Shown: piece by piece, positions 6,331 through 14,095 of the stretch | How the letters are laid out: every line of letters starts with the position of its first letter | Numbering within the stretch: position 1 is the stretch's first letter | Source: Aureispira sp964445645 | GTDB taxonomy: Bacteria; Bacteroidota; Bacteroidia; Chitinophagales; Saprospiraceae | Assembly (NCBI GenBank): GCA_964445645.1 | Contig: CAYULH010000132.1 | Location: forward strand, 1 to 14,150 | Direction of reading: 5' to 3' | DNA length: 14,150 bases | Notes under the pieces: generated by a model | Told to the model about the DNA's origin: nothing | Databases searched by the model: none | The model's input: only the letters and a program-made list of their open reading frames with translations | Position numbers and translations under genes: made by a program

Positions 6331-7446
6331 TTAAGTAGGGGGTTGCAAGGCTTTGTAGATATAAGCTGCTGTACGATTGGCCGCTCCTGTCGTGCCTAGT
6401 TTTTGGCGCAACTGGGTATATGCTTCCAAAACTCTAGCCCGTTCAGGGCCAGCCAACAGGGGCTGCAAGGCTTGGGCTAATGCTAGGGGCTGTACTGCTT
6501 TTTGAATGCACTCTGGAACAATTTCCCGATCCATAATCAAATTGACCAAAGCAATAAAACGCACTTTAATGAGCCGTTTGGCCAAAAAATACATCAAAGC
6601 TCCTGCTTTGTAACAAACCACTTGAGGCACATTAAACAAAGCCGCCTCTAAGGTAGCCGTGCCAGAAGTGACCAGTGCTGCATGGCTGTGTTGCAGTATA
6701 TCATACGTTTTTTGTGGAATCAATACTGCTTGTGGGGCTTCTTGGAGATAAGGGCTATAAAAACTAGTGTCAATAGAAGGAGCAGCAGCAACAACAAATT
6801 GGTAGTTTGGAAATTGATGCACCACTCCCAACATAGCAGGAAGCATTTTGCGGATTTCTTGTTTTCTACTGCCGGGGAGCAAGGCAATAATAGGGCGTTC
6901 ATCCAGTTGCCAAACCGCTCTAAAATCAGCTTGTAGCTGGTAATCTGCTACCACATCCAACAAGGGGTGTCCCACATAAGTAATGGCATAGTTGTATTTT
7001 TGGTAAAATGCTTGCTCAAAGGGCAAAATAGAAAATACTTGATTGACAGACTGGCGAATGGTTTGAACACGCTTGGCACGGGTAGCCCATACTTGAGGCG
7101 AAATATAGTAATAAACAGCAAGCCCTTGCTCTTTGGCCCAAGGAGCAATACGCAAATTAAAGCCCGAATAATCAATCAAAATCAGTGCATCAGGTTGGAA
7201 TTGGGCTATATCTTCCTTGCACAATTTGAGTTTGCCCAGAATACTCGGCAAATGCTTAAGGACTTGCCAAACCCCCATATAGGCCATATCTTTGTAGTGC
7301 TGCACCAAGCTTACCCCTTCCTGTTCCATCAAATCTCCACCCCAACCCCTAAAGTTAGCTTCTGCATCATTCTTGCAAAGCGCACGAACCAAATAAGAAC
7401 CATGTAAGTCACCCGAGGCTTCTCCTGCTATGATGTAGTATTTCAT
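6331..7446 (-). CDS. lpxB: Lipid-A-disaccharide synthase
   Basis: LpxB joins UDP-2,3-diacylglucosamine and lipid X into the tetra-acylated disaccharide of lipid A, as a peripheral glycosyltransferase (GT19) at the inner face of the inner membrane. The 371 residues match the family length. Visible signatures are IAGEASGDLHG near the N-terminus (7-17), MGVWQVL (57-63), LIDYSGFNLR (about 91-100), ISPQVWATR (about 115-123), YVGHPLLD, LLPGSRKQEI (UDP-binding region, about 190-199) and TSGTATLEAALF with a following P in the C-terminal half. Its ATG overlaps the kynureninase stop as ATGA, so translation is probably coupled. The gene marks the organism as Gram-negative. A perfect palindrome CTACTTAAGTAG spans the stop codon. 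I see no strong terminator before the repeat block. Confidence 0.96.
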   Translation of the reverse strand: MKYYIIAGEASGDLHGSYLVRALCKNDAEANFRGWGGDLMEQEGVSLVQHYKDMAYMGVWQVLKHLPSILGKLKLCKEDIAQFQPDALILIDYSGFNLRIAPWAKEQGLAVYYYISPQVWATRAKRVQTIRQSVNQVFSILPFEQAFYQKYNYAITYVGHPLLDVVADYQLQADFRAVWQLDERPIIALLPGSRKQEIRKMLPAMLGVVHQFPNYQFVVAAAPSIDTSFYSPYLQEAPQAVLIPQKTYDILQHSHAALVTSGTATLEAALFNVPQVVCYKAGALMYFLAKRLIKVRFIALVNLIMDREIVPECIQKAVQPLALAQALQPLLAGPERARVLEAYTQLRQKLGTTGAANRTAAYIYKALQPPT

Positions 7447-8774
7447 AGCTTTGCTTCTCTTGTAGAGGTTTCTTGTAATAAGTTGTTGAGAATATGAGCA
7501 AAATCATAGACATCAGCAAAGCTATTGTACAAAGGAACAGGCGCTACTCTAATAACATCAGGTTCGCGCCAATCTGCAACCACCCCTTGAGCTGTCAGGC
7601 GGTCAAATAGGGCTTTATTGCCATTCTTAACTTGAATAGACAACTGGCAACCACGTTCTGTAGCAGGCGTAATAATTTTGATTCGATCCGATTCAATTTG
7701 CTGTAGCAAAAATTCCAAGTAAGAAGTCATAAAAATACTCTTGAGCAACAATGCCTCCATGCCCGCCTCTTCAAATAAATCTAGAGAGGCCAACAAAGGA
7801 GCCATAGAAAAAACAGGGGCATTGCTCAATTGCCAGGCTTCAGCGGTGGGCATAGGCTCAAAGGTGTCGTCCATTCTAAAACGAGTGGCTTTATCGTGTC
7901 CCCACCAGCCCTCAAATCGTGGAATATTGGATTGGTTCAAGTGGCGTTCATGAACAAAGGTGCCTGCTATGGCACCTGGCCCCGCATTGAGGTATTTGTA
8001 GTGACACCATACTGCAAAATCTACCCCCCAATCGTGCAAGGACAAAGCCACATTACCAACCGCATGGGCCAAATCAAATCCTACCAAGGCTCCAATATCA
8101 TGGCCAATAGCTGTAATAGATTCTAAATCAAATGCTTGTCCTGTATAATAATTGACACCTCCCAACATAATAAGGGCAATACTATCGCCCTCTGCTCGCA
8201 GTGTTTTTTCAATATCCTCTATATGCAGTATTTCTTCACCAGCTCTAGGAGCCAACTCTATAAGCGCCTCTTTTGGATCAAGTCCATGAAAGCGCAATTG
8301 AGAAGCAACAGCATACTTGTCAGAAGGAAAAGCGGCTTGCTCAATAACAATTTTAAAGCGTGTAGCAGTAGGGCGATAAAAAGAAACCATCATCAAATGT
8401 AGATTAACACTAAGGGTGTTCATCACTACAATTTCCTTGGGCTGTGCCCCTACTATTTTGGAGAGTTTTTCAGGGAAAAGTTCGTGGTAGGCCACCCAAG
8501 GACGTTCGGCCTCAAAATGCCCCTCTACACCATGCTGTTGCCAGTCTTTTAGTTCTTGTTGCAAATAATCATTCGCCTTTTTGGGCGACAAGCCTAGAGA
8601 ATTGCCACAAAAATACAAAATGTCTTGGCCATTGGCCTGTTGGGGAATATGAAAGTGTTGGCGAAAGTGACGCAGTGGATCTACTGCATCCATTTTTAGT
8701 GCGTAAGAACGTGTTGTTTCCACAGTATTTGAAGCATTAAGACTTGGTCGATGTGTTACCTTTTTGTAAAACAT
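7443..8774 (-). CDS. kynU: Kynureninase
   Basis: A PLP enzyme that cleaves kynurenine or 3-hydroxykynurenine to anthranilate or 3-hydroxyanthranilate plus alanine, in tryptophan breakdown or de novo NAD synthesis. From the ATG at 8774 it has 443 residues. Family signatures: YFCGNSLGLSP near the N-terminus, the WVAYHE block, FPSDKYA (about 149-155), the PLP-binding Asp234 in GFDLAHAVGN, and the Schiff-base Lys260 in CHYKYLNAGPG, followed by FEGWWGH. The normal kynureninase N-terminus (YALKMDAVDPL) begins only about 23 residues in, so the first 15-20 residues are a short extension. A TTG at 8777 would add one residue; the ATG at 8774 is preferred. It is 40 bp downstream of the SDR gene and overlaps lpxB by 4 bp, so the three probably form one transcript. 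No other kynurenine-pathway gene is in the window. Confidence 0.95.
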   Translation of the reverse strand: MFYKKVTHRPSLNASNTVETTRSYALKMDAVDPLRHFRQHFHIPQQANGQDILYFCGNSLGLSPKKANDYLQQELKDWQQHGVEGHFEAERPWVAYHELFPEKLSKIVGAQPKEIVVMNTLSVNLHLMMVSFYRPTATRFKIVIEQAAFPSDKYAVASQLRFHGLDPKEALIELAPRAGEEILHIEDIEKTLRAEGDSIALIMLGGVNYYTGQAFDLESITAIGHDIGALVGFDLAHAVGNVALSLHDWGVDFAVWCHYKYLNAGPGAIAGTFVHERHLNQSNIPRFEGWWGHDKATRFRMDDTFEPMPTAEAWQLSNAPVFSMAPLLASLDLFEEAGMEALLLKSIFMTSYLEFLLQQIESDRIKIITPATERGCQLSIQVKNGNKALFDRLTAQGVVADWREPDVIRVAPVPLYNSFADVYDFAHILNNLLQETSTREAKL

Positions 8775-8814
8775 CAACCAAGCAATGAAAAATTAGACTT
8801 ATCACAACAAAATA

Positions 8815-9525
8815 TTATTGTGCTGCCCAAGGATTGGTGGCCCATACCGATAATTCAGGAATCATACCTCTATCATCCATTGTCAAAACAGCCTTGATAC
8901 TGTGTGCAATTTCTATAGGGGTTAGCTTGTGTTCCTGCAATTCGCGTTCCTCTCTATTACTTTGATTAAAAGCAGTGGGAACTTCGCTTGGATTGATTTG
9001 TAGTACTCTAATACCCTGAGGGCGCAATTCTGCTTGCCAACATTGAGTTAGGGCACGCAAGGCAAACTTAGAAGCTGCATAAACAGAGCCATGAGCAAAA
9101 CCTTTGAGGGCGGCAGTGGAAGCAATATTAATAATATGCCCGCTTTTTTTCTCCTTAAAGTGCGGTAAAATTTCTTGTGTAAGCAAAGTCAAGCCAAATA
9201 CATTGACAGAGAATACTCGTTCAAAGTGCTCTAGTTTGATTTGACCGAGCTGTGCAAACTCCCCAATTCCAGCATTATTAATGAGTACATCAATACCCTC
9301 CAATAACTCTACAGCTTTGGCCGCATGGCTCGCAATAGAATCGTATTGGGCCACATCAAAGGTCAAACCCAAACAACCGATTTCACTCGCTACACGCTCC
9401 ACCTTTTGGGCATCTCGCCCTGTAATCAATACACGAGCGCCTGCCTCAGTTAGTACTTCTGCCATAGATTTACCCAATCCTGAGCTGCCTCCAGTAATTA
9501 ATATTTTTGCTTGTTTTAATTGCAT
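8815..9525 (-). CDS. Short-chain dehydrogenase/reductase (classical SDR)
   Basis: An NAD(P)-dependent oxidoreductase of the classical SDR family, 236 residues from the ATG at 9525. The Rossmann glycine motif TGGSSGLG is at 11-18, with ITGRDAQKV after strand 2 (the Arg hints at NADPH). NNAG is at 83-86, the catalytic Ser136 in IAST, and Tyr149/Lys153 in YAASK. The C-terminal substrate loop (PSEVPTAFN) is FabG/sepiapterin-reductase-like but not diagnostic, so the substrate is unknown. An upstream ATG at 9564 would add 13 very hydrophobic residues. Those are unlike a normal SDR start, so I take the downstream ATG. It is the first gene of the likely SDR-kynU-lpxB transcript, preceded by a 350-bp AT-rich spacer. 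Confidence 0.92.
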   Translation of the reverse strand: MQLKQAKILITGGSSGLGKSMAEVLTEAGARVLITGRDAQKVERVASEIGCLGLTFDVAQYDSIASHAAKAVELLEGIDVLINNAGIGEFAQLGQIKLEHFERVFSVNVFGLTLLTQEILPHFKEKKSGHIINIASTAALKGFAHGSVYAASKFALRALTQCWQAELRPQGIRVLQINPSEVPTAFNQSNREERELQEHKLTPIEIAHSIKAVLTMDDRGMIPELSVWATNPWAAQ

Positions 9526-9875
9526 GATAATAAGAATAACGATTAAAAATGCCTTAGATAGCATTTTATTAAGGTGAAAAAAAAAATTGCTTCACTTGAC
9601 ACAACACCAAGAAAATAAATTTGTTCTATGTATAAAATTAGAACTAAAAAATAGAATATAGGAAATAAGGTAGTGGTATTAGAATACTAGATTTGTTTTA
9701 GTTGTAGATGGTATTACAAAAATATATTCAATACTTTTGTTTTGTTGAGGGCAATAGTTGATTGTATAATGTGGTACTATTTGATGTAAAATTGAAAGGC
9801 TATAGAGTAAAAAACATAGTTTATCTAACTATGATAGTGATTTTTTTTTCTAAATTCGATTTAAAACAACTATAT
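9526..9875. other. AT-rich intergenic spacer between maf and the SDR gene
   Basis: About 350 bp without a convincing gene. It must contain the promoter of the SDR-kynU-lpxB transcript, but I find no clear TTTG/TAnnTTTG pair. The only supported structure is the terminator-like hairpin at 9809-9833, next to the end of maf. The rest is AT-rich with homopolymer runs. Confidence 0.6.
9809..9833 (-). terminator. Probable intrinsic terminator of maf
   Basis: Read on the minus strand, CATAGTT-AGATA-AACTATG forms a 7-bp stem with a 5-nt loop, followed at once by six T residues. It lies about 45 bp after the maf stop codon. The stem is AT-rich and so fairly weak, but shape, orientation and position fit an intrinsic terminator separating maf from the SDR operon. 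Confidence 0.6.
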
Positions 9876-10454
9876 TTAGGACATAATTTCTCGCAGGGCT
9901 TCATAAACTTTTTGTGTAGGTAAGCCTACAATAGTGTTGTAAGTACCCTCAATTTTAATTACTTTAGCAAGTCCAATCCATTCTTGGATGGCATAAGCCC
10001 CAGCCTTATCATAAGGTTGATATGTTGTAATATAATAATTCATTTCTTCTTCAGATATAGGAGCAAAGTGAACATAGGCCGTATCAGAGAAACTGATTTG
10101 TTTGTCGACCCCCAGCAGACAGACACCAGTTATAACTCTATGCTGCCGCCCAGATAATGCACGTAAGATGCGTAAAGCATCTTCGTAATTTTTTGGTTTG
10201 TGAAAAATCGTGTCGTCTTGTAGTACAATGGTATCAGATGCTAATATGATAGTATCTGCTTGCAAATGTTCGCGCACAGCAGCTGCTTTTTGTTGGGCGA
10301 GATATACGGGAACTTCACTTTTAGGAATGTTTTCAGGAAAAGACTCCTCTATATCTTGTTCTACGATTTTAAAAGAACAACCCATTGCCTCTAATAATTG
10401 GCGGCGACGAGGGGATTTAGATGCTAGTAAGACAAAAGGTAAATTTATAGCCAT
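9876..10454 (-). CDS. maf: Maf family nucleoside triphosphate pyrophosphatase
   Basis: Maf proteins are cytoplasmic house-cleaning pyrophosphatases that hydrolyse dTTP/UTP (YhdE type) or modified/7-methyl nucleotides (YceF type) to the monophosphate plus PPi. The 192 residues are full length. Family motifs are LLASKSPRRRQLL (10-22; the Ser-x-Arg-Arg phosphate-binding signature), LASDTIV (about 69-75; the catalytic Asp), KPKNYEDALRIL, LSGRQHRVITGV (about 93-104), YDKAGAYAIQEW (about 147-158) and the following GTYNTIVGLP. The DKAGAYAIQ form favours the dTTP/UTP class, but that is inference. The gene is divergent from the NADAR gene across 212 bp and ends before a probable terminator. Confidence 0.95.
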   Translation of the reverse strand: MAINLPFVLLASKSPRRRQLLEAMGCSFKIVEQDIEESFPENIPKSEVPVYLAQQKAAAVREHLQADTIILASDTIVLQDDTIFHKPKNYEDALRILRALSGRQHRVITGVCLLGVDKQISFSDTAYVHFAPISEEEMNYYITTYQPYDKAGAYAIQEWIGLAKVIKIEGTYNTIVGLPTQKVYEALREIMS

Positions 10455-10516
10455 AATGCAGTGATGTTTTGTGAGCTTAAGTAATTAACAAAATAATTAA
10501 ACAATAAAATTTAATC

Positions 10517-10534
10517 ATGAGGGAAAGCCCTCAT
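10517..10534. promoter_or_regulatory. GC-rich hairpin in the divergent maf/NADAR promoter region
   Basis: ATGAGGG-AAAG-CCCTCAT is a perfect 7-bp inverted repeat with a 4-nt loop, GC-rich against a very AT-rich background. It lies 63 bp upstream of maf and 133 bp upstream of the NADAR gene. No T-tract follows on either strand, so it is unlikely to be a terminator. It could be an operator or a leader-RNA structure. Confidence 0.35.
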
Positions 10535-10666
10535 TACCTCAACCAAATTTATTTAATAACCAACTAATAGTAATCAATCAATCATCTTCTTTTTAACCAT
10601 GACCCAAAATTCAAAAAAAAGCAGGTGATTTTGTAACTACACCAATTAAAATTTAAATTTACATTC

Positions 10667-11257
10667 ATGAAATATGATATGGAATGGCTTTTAGAGAAAG
10701 TCAACAAAGGAGAGAGCATAGATTACCTTCTTTTCTGGGGGCATCAGCACGATTTAGACAATCCCGAAAAAGTAGATCGACCTTGTTTAAGTCAATGGTA
10801 TGACAACAATTCATCGTTCACTGTTTTGCATGAACGCTATCGTACGGCCGAGCATTGGATGATGACCCACAAGGCGCGTTTGTTTGAGGATGATGAAATG
10901 GTAGATCGTATCTTGAGAGCGAGAACTGCCGCTAAAGCTAGAAAATTAGGGCGTTTGGTACAGCCTTATGAAGAAAAGAAATGGATGGCCAAGGCTCGTG
11001 ATATTGTTATAGAGGGCAATTATCACAAATTTGGACAAAATCCAAAATTAAAAGATTATTTGTTGGCTACAGGCGATAAGGTATTGGTAGAGGCTACTCC
11101 ACTAGATACACTTTGGGGTACAGGATACAATCGTTCTCATCGTTCTGCCACCCAGCCAGCCGAATGGAAAGGGAAAAACTGGATGGGTTTTGCCCTTATG
11201 GAAGTTAGAGATATGTTGAACGAAAAAGGATACGAAGCACCGTCTTACAAGTACTAA
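10667..11257 (+). CDS. NADAR-family (YbiA-like) N-glycosidase/ADP-ribose hydrolase
   Basis: A 196-residue cytoplasmic protein filling one NADAR domain. Established roles in the family are cleavage of N-glycosidic bonds in early riboflavin intermediates (YbiA type) and removal of ADP-ribose from guanine bases in nucleic acid, where some members act as antitoxin to DarT-like toxins. Visible family blocks: LLFWG (21-25), SQWYDN (42-47), YRTAEHWMMTHKARLF (58-73, with the conserved Glu62 and Lys69), KLGR (93-96), GNYHKFGQNP (117-126), LVEATPLDTLWGTG (140-153) and NWMGFALMEVRDML (171-184). It is followed after 8 bp by a small membrane protein, probably co-transcribed. No DarT or other toxin gene is visible next to it, so a housekeeping detoxification role is at least as likely as an antitoxin role. 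Confidence 0.9.
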   Translation: MKYDMEWLLEKVNKGESIDYLLFWGHQHDLDNPEKVDRPCLSQWYDNNSSFTVLHERYRTAEHWMMTHKARLFEDDEMVDRILRARTAAKARKLGRLVQPYEEKKWMAKARDIVIEGNYHKFGQNPKLKDYLLATGDKVLVEATPLDTLWGTGYNRSHRSATQPAEWKGKNWMGFALMEVRDMLNEKGYEAPSYKY

Positions 11258-11265
11258 AATTACTT

Positions 11266-11637
11266 ATGAAAAATTTTTTGGTCGGCCTAGTTGCTGTAGC
11301 TATTTTAGGTTATATAGGAACATTAATAGCTTGGTGGGGGCTGGCACTAATAGCAGCCCTTGTTGGTTTTGCTATACATGAACATGCAGGAGTGGTCTTT
11401 CTAAGTGGATTCTTAGGAGGAGCACTCTTTTTTGGGCTTTATGCTTATTATTTGGATAATGCCAATCAAGGGCAGCTCTCTGCTATGATGACAAAAGTGT
11501 TGACCTTTCCTCCTTTTTGGCCTACAGTAGTGCTTGGAGGGTTGTTGGGGGGGCTAGGAATGCTTACAGGCAAGTACTCGCGTGATGTACTGTTTGGAGA
11601 AAAAAGAAAAAGCAAATATAGAGGCAAGTATCGTTAG
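11266..11637 (+). CDS. Small hydrophobic membrane protein of unknown function
   Basis: A 123-residue protein I do not recognise. It has three or four predicted transmembrane helices (about 3-22, 25-42, 44-63 and 83-102), rich in Gly, Ala and Leu, and a strongly basic C-terminal tail (GEKRKSKYRGKYR) that should stay in the cytoplasm. The HEHAG sequence between helices 2 and 3 is the only polar motif within the membrane part. The Gly-rich helices GFLGG and GGLLGGLG resemble helix-packing or glycine-zipper segments. It starts 8 bp after the NADAR stop, so the two are probably one transcript. It ends 65 bp before era. Coding is supported by an ATG, a coherent membrane profile and the tight spacing. 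It could be a conserved hypothetical protein of this lineage. Confidence 0.75.
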   Translation: MKNFLVGLVAVAILGYIGTLIAWWGLALIAALVGFAIHEHAGVVFLSGFLGGALFFGLYAYYLDNANQGQLSAMMTKVLTFPPFWPTVVLGGLLGGLGMLTGKYSRDVLFGEKRKSKYRGKYR

Positions 11638-11702
11638 TTTAGGTGCTAGTATCAACGCTGTTGTTTGTATAATTTTAGTAGTAGTTATTATAAATACAAG
11701 AT

Positions 11703-12599
11703 ATGGAATCTGTTCATCATTCTGGATTTGTCAATATCATCGGTCGCCCTAATGCTGGTAAATCTACACTGATGAATGCATTGGTAGGGGAGCGCATGTC
11801 TATTATTACAGACAAGCCACAAACCACCCGTCACCGAATTATAGGTATTGTTAGTGATGATAATTATCAAGTAGTTTTTTCAGATACCCCCGGATTTATC
11901 AAAGATCCTAGATACGAGATGCAAAGCAGCATGAACAAATTTGTATCCTCTACCTTTAAGGATGCTGATGTGATGTTGTTGGTAGTTGATGTGCAAGAGC
12001 ATTACGATGATGAAAACCCTCTGTTTAAGAAATTAGAAAGCATAAAAGTGCCTTTGTTTTTGGTTTTGAACAAAATTGACTTGGTAGATGATGAGACCTT
12101 GATGAATAAAATTTTGGTTTGGAAGGACAAGGCTAATTTTACAGATATTATTCCTATTTCTGCGTTGCACAAAGAGCAGACAGAGGAGTTGATGCAGCGC
12201 ATTTTGGAGCACTTACCCGAAGGGCCTGTCTATTATTCTAAAGACCAATTTACTGATCGTCCAGAACGCTTTTTTGTATCGGAGATTATCCGTGAAAAAA
12301 TTCTGCTCAATTACTATCAAGAAATTCCATACTCTTGTGAGGTAGTGGTTGACGAATATAAAGAAGACGCTCAAAAGAATTTGGTTCGTATACATGCAAC
12401 CATTTATGTAGGACGAGAGAGCCAGAAGAACATCATTATTGGCAAACGTGGTTCCTCTATCAAAAAGTTAGGCATAGATTCGCGCAAAGCCATAGAAACT
12501 TTTATCGAAAGCAAAGTGTACTTAGAGTTGTTTGTAAAGGTAAAGGACAACTGGCGCAATGATGATCGGATGCTGAAACATTTTGGTTACAAGCATTAA
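11703..12599 (+). CDS. era: GTPase Era, 16S rRNA-binding
   Basis: Era is an essential GTPase that binds the 3' end of 16S rRNA and assists assembly of the 30S subunit. The 298 residues are the standard length. GTPase motifs: G1 GRPNAGKST (14-22), G2 PQTTRH (39-44), G3 DTPG (61-64), G4 NKID (123-126) and G5 SAL (152-154). The C-terminal KH domain (about 200-298) shows the RNA-binding GKRGSSIKKLG loop (247-257), and the protein ends in the family's LFVKVKDNWRND strand. The start at 11703 places the first strand at residue 9, as normal. It follows the unknown membrane protein after 65 bp and is followed by a possible terminator. Confidence 0.97.
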   Translation: MESVHHSGFVNIIGRPNAGKSTLMNALVGERMSIITDKPQTTRHRIIGIVSDDNYQVVFSDTPGFIKDPRYEMQSSMNKFVSSTFKDADVMLLVVDVQEHYDDENPLFKKLESIKVPLFLVLNKIDLVDDETLMNKILVWKDKANFTDIIPISALHKEQTEELMQRILEHLPEGPVYYSKDQFTDRPERFFVSEIIREKILLNYYQEIPYSCEVVVDEYKEDAQKNLVRIHATIYVGRESQKNIIIGKRGSSIKKLGIDSRKAIETFIESKVYLELFVKVKDNWRNDDRMLKHFGYKH

Positions 12600-12635
12600 T
12601 TCTTTTATAAGGCAAACTTTGGCTCCTATTGTACA

Positions 12636-12659
12636 AGACAGGTATTTATGTCTGTTTTT
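12636..12659 (+). terminator. Possible intrinsic terminator after era
   Basis: AGACA (12636-12640) pairs with TGTCT (12649-12653) across an 8-nt loop and is followed after one base by five T residues. It sits about 40 bp after the era stop, on the coding strand and before the helicase gene. The stem is short, so termination would be weak. Confidence 0.4.
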
Positions 12660-12775
12660 GTGCAAAAAAATAGTATTTTTGGATATTCCCCACAGAGTAG
12701 TGATAAATTGCAACCAATTTATTGTTGGTTTTAGGCTTAAAACTACTCCTTACAGAAAGTAAAGTATTTGTATCA

Positions 12776-14095
12776 ATGACATTTGAGGATTTAGAGTTAG
12801 ATTATGAATTATTAGATGCCTTGGATTATATGGGCTTTGTTGAGGCTACTCCCATCCAAGAGCAAGCTATTCCACTTATTCTAGATGGGTGCGATCTGAT
12901 TGCTTGCGCTCAAACAGGAACAGGAAAAACCGCCGCTTTTATCTTACCTATTCTCAACAAATTGGCCGAAAATCCTACACCGTCTACCAATACCTTGGTC
13001 GTGTGTCCCACTAGAGAATTGGCTATACAGATTGAAAAACAAGTACAGGGTTTTGGCTATTTCTTGGGGGTTAGTTCTATTGCTGTATATGGTGGAAGTG
13101 GGGGCGATGATTTCTCCCAGCAAAAACGCGCTTTGACACAGGGGAGCAATATTATTGTGGCTACACCGGGCAAGCTAATTTCTCATTTGAATTTGGGCTA
13201 TGTCAAATTTGATAAAGTAGAACATCTGGTATTGGATGAGGCGGATAGAATGCTCGATATGGGTTTTCTGGAAGACATCCAAAAAATCATTTCTTACTTG
13301 CCCCCAAAACGTCAAAATTTGATGTTTAGTGCTACTATGGCACCCAAGATTCGCACACTTGCCAATCAAATTCTCACCAATCCCAAGACCATCAATATTG
13401 CATTGGATAAACCTGCTGAGGGCGTTTTGCAGGCTGCCTACACCGCCTATGATCAGCAAAAAACACCACTCATTCACAGTTTATTATCGGATAAGCCCGA
13501 ATACGAGCGTATTTTAATTTTTACCTCCACCAAACGCAAAGTCTTTGATATAGTGCGCTCTTTGCGTAAAGAAGGCTACTCGGTAGCAGGCATTTCCTCA
13601 GATTTGGATCAAGATGAACGTGAAAAAGTGCTGCTAGAATTTAAGCAGAAGGCAGTCAGAATTTTGGTAGCAACAGATATTTTGAGTAGAGGAGTAGACA
13701 TTAAAGATATTAACTTGGTCATCAACTATGATGTGCCGGGGGATGCAGCAGATTATGTACACCGAGTAGGGCGTACGGCACGTGCCTCTACTACAGGGGT
13801 GGCCTTGACTCTAGTATCGCCTGATGATATGTATAAATTTGCTCGTATTGAGAAGCTGATTGAATCTGAAGTGCCCAAATTGCCGATCCCCAAAGAATTG
13901 GGCGAAGCCCCCGAATACAAAACTCGTGGCAGTAGTAAAGGAAAAGGGCGAGGCCAATACAAGGGAAAGGGCAAATCAAACAACCAATCACGCAAAGGCG
14001 GCAACAATAAGCACAAAAAACCTTACAACAAAAACAATAGTAAAAAGCGCAATAACAATCGCTCAAATTCCTCTAAGGACAATGCTCAAAATTAG
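12776..14095 (+). CDS. DEAD-box ATP-dependent RNA helicase (RhlE-like)
   Basis: A 439-residue ATP-dependent RNA helicase, probably acting in ribosome assembly, RNA decay or cold adaptation. The motif series is complete: Q motif with the upstream Phe (GFVEATPIQEQAIP), I AQTGTGKT (45-52), Ia PTREL, Ib TPGK, II DEAD (154-157), III SAT (185-187), IV LIFTST, V ATDILSRGVDI and VI HRVGRTAR (329-336). From about residue 382 to the end is a low-complexity basic tail rich in Lys, Gly, Asn, Ser and Arg (about 58 residues), expected to bind RNA non-specifically. This architecture resembles RhlE, but the exact subgroup is not certain. Start: the ATG at 12776 gives a usual MTFEDLEL N-terminus; a TTG at 12722 would add 18 residues with no family support. 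A repeat end starts directly after the TAG stop. Confidence 0.95.
   Translation: MTFEDLELDYELLDALDYMGFVEATPIQEQAIPLILDGCDLIACAQTGTGKTAAFILPILNKLAENPTPSTNTLVVCPTRELAIQIEKQVQGFGYFLGVSSIAVYGGSGGDDFSQQKRALTQGSNIIVATPGKLISHLNLGYVKFDKVEHLVLDEADRMLDMGFLEDIQKIISYLPPKRQNLMFSATMAPKIRTLANQILTNPKTINIALDKPAEGVLQAAYTAYDQQKTPLIHSLLSDKPEYERILIFTSTKRKVFDIVRSLRKEGYSVAGISSDLDQDEREKVLLEFKQKAVRILVATDILSRGVDIKDINLVINYDVPGDAADYVHRVGRTARASTTGVALTLVSPDDMYKFARIEKLIESEVPKLPIPKELGEAPEYKTRGSSKGKGRGQYKGKGKSNNQSRKGGNNKHKKPYNKNNSKKRNNNRSNSSKDNAQN

Noticed and set aside
6962..7407. Plus-strand ORF of 146 codons opposite lpxB, and similar antisense ORFs elsewhere
   Set aside because: They lie wholly inside well-identified genes, have no recognisable motifs and reflect low stop-codon density on the opposite strand.
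9526..9564. Hydrophobic N-terminal extension of the SDR from the ATG at 9564
   Set aside because: Classical SDRs begin a few residues before the TGxxxGxG strand. The downstream ATG fits this and the extra residues resemble translated AT-rich leader.
10667..11257. DarT-NADAR toxin-antitoxin system
   Set aside because: No DarT-like ADP-ribosyltransferase is encoded on either side. The upstream gene is maf and the downstream one is a membrane protein.
12722..12775. Upstream TTG start for the DEAD-box helicase
   Set aside because: The extra 18 residues have no family support, while the ATG at 12776 gives the usual start just before the Q motif region.
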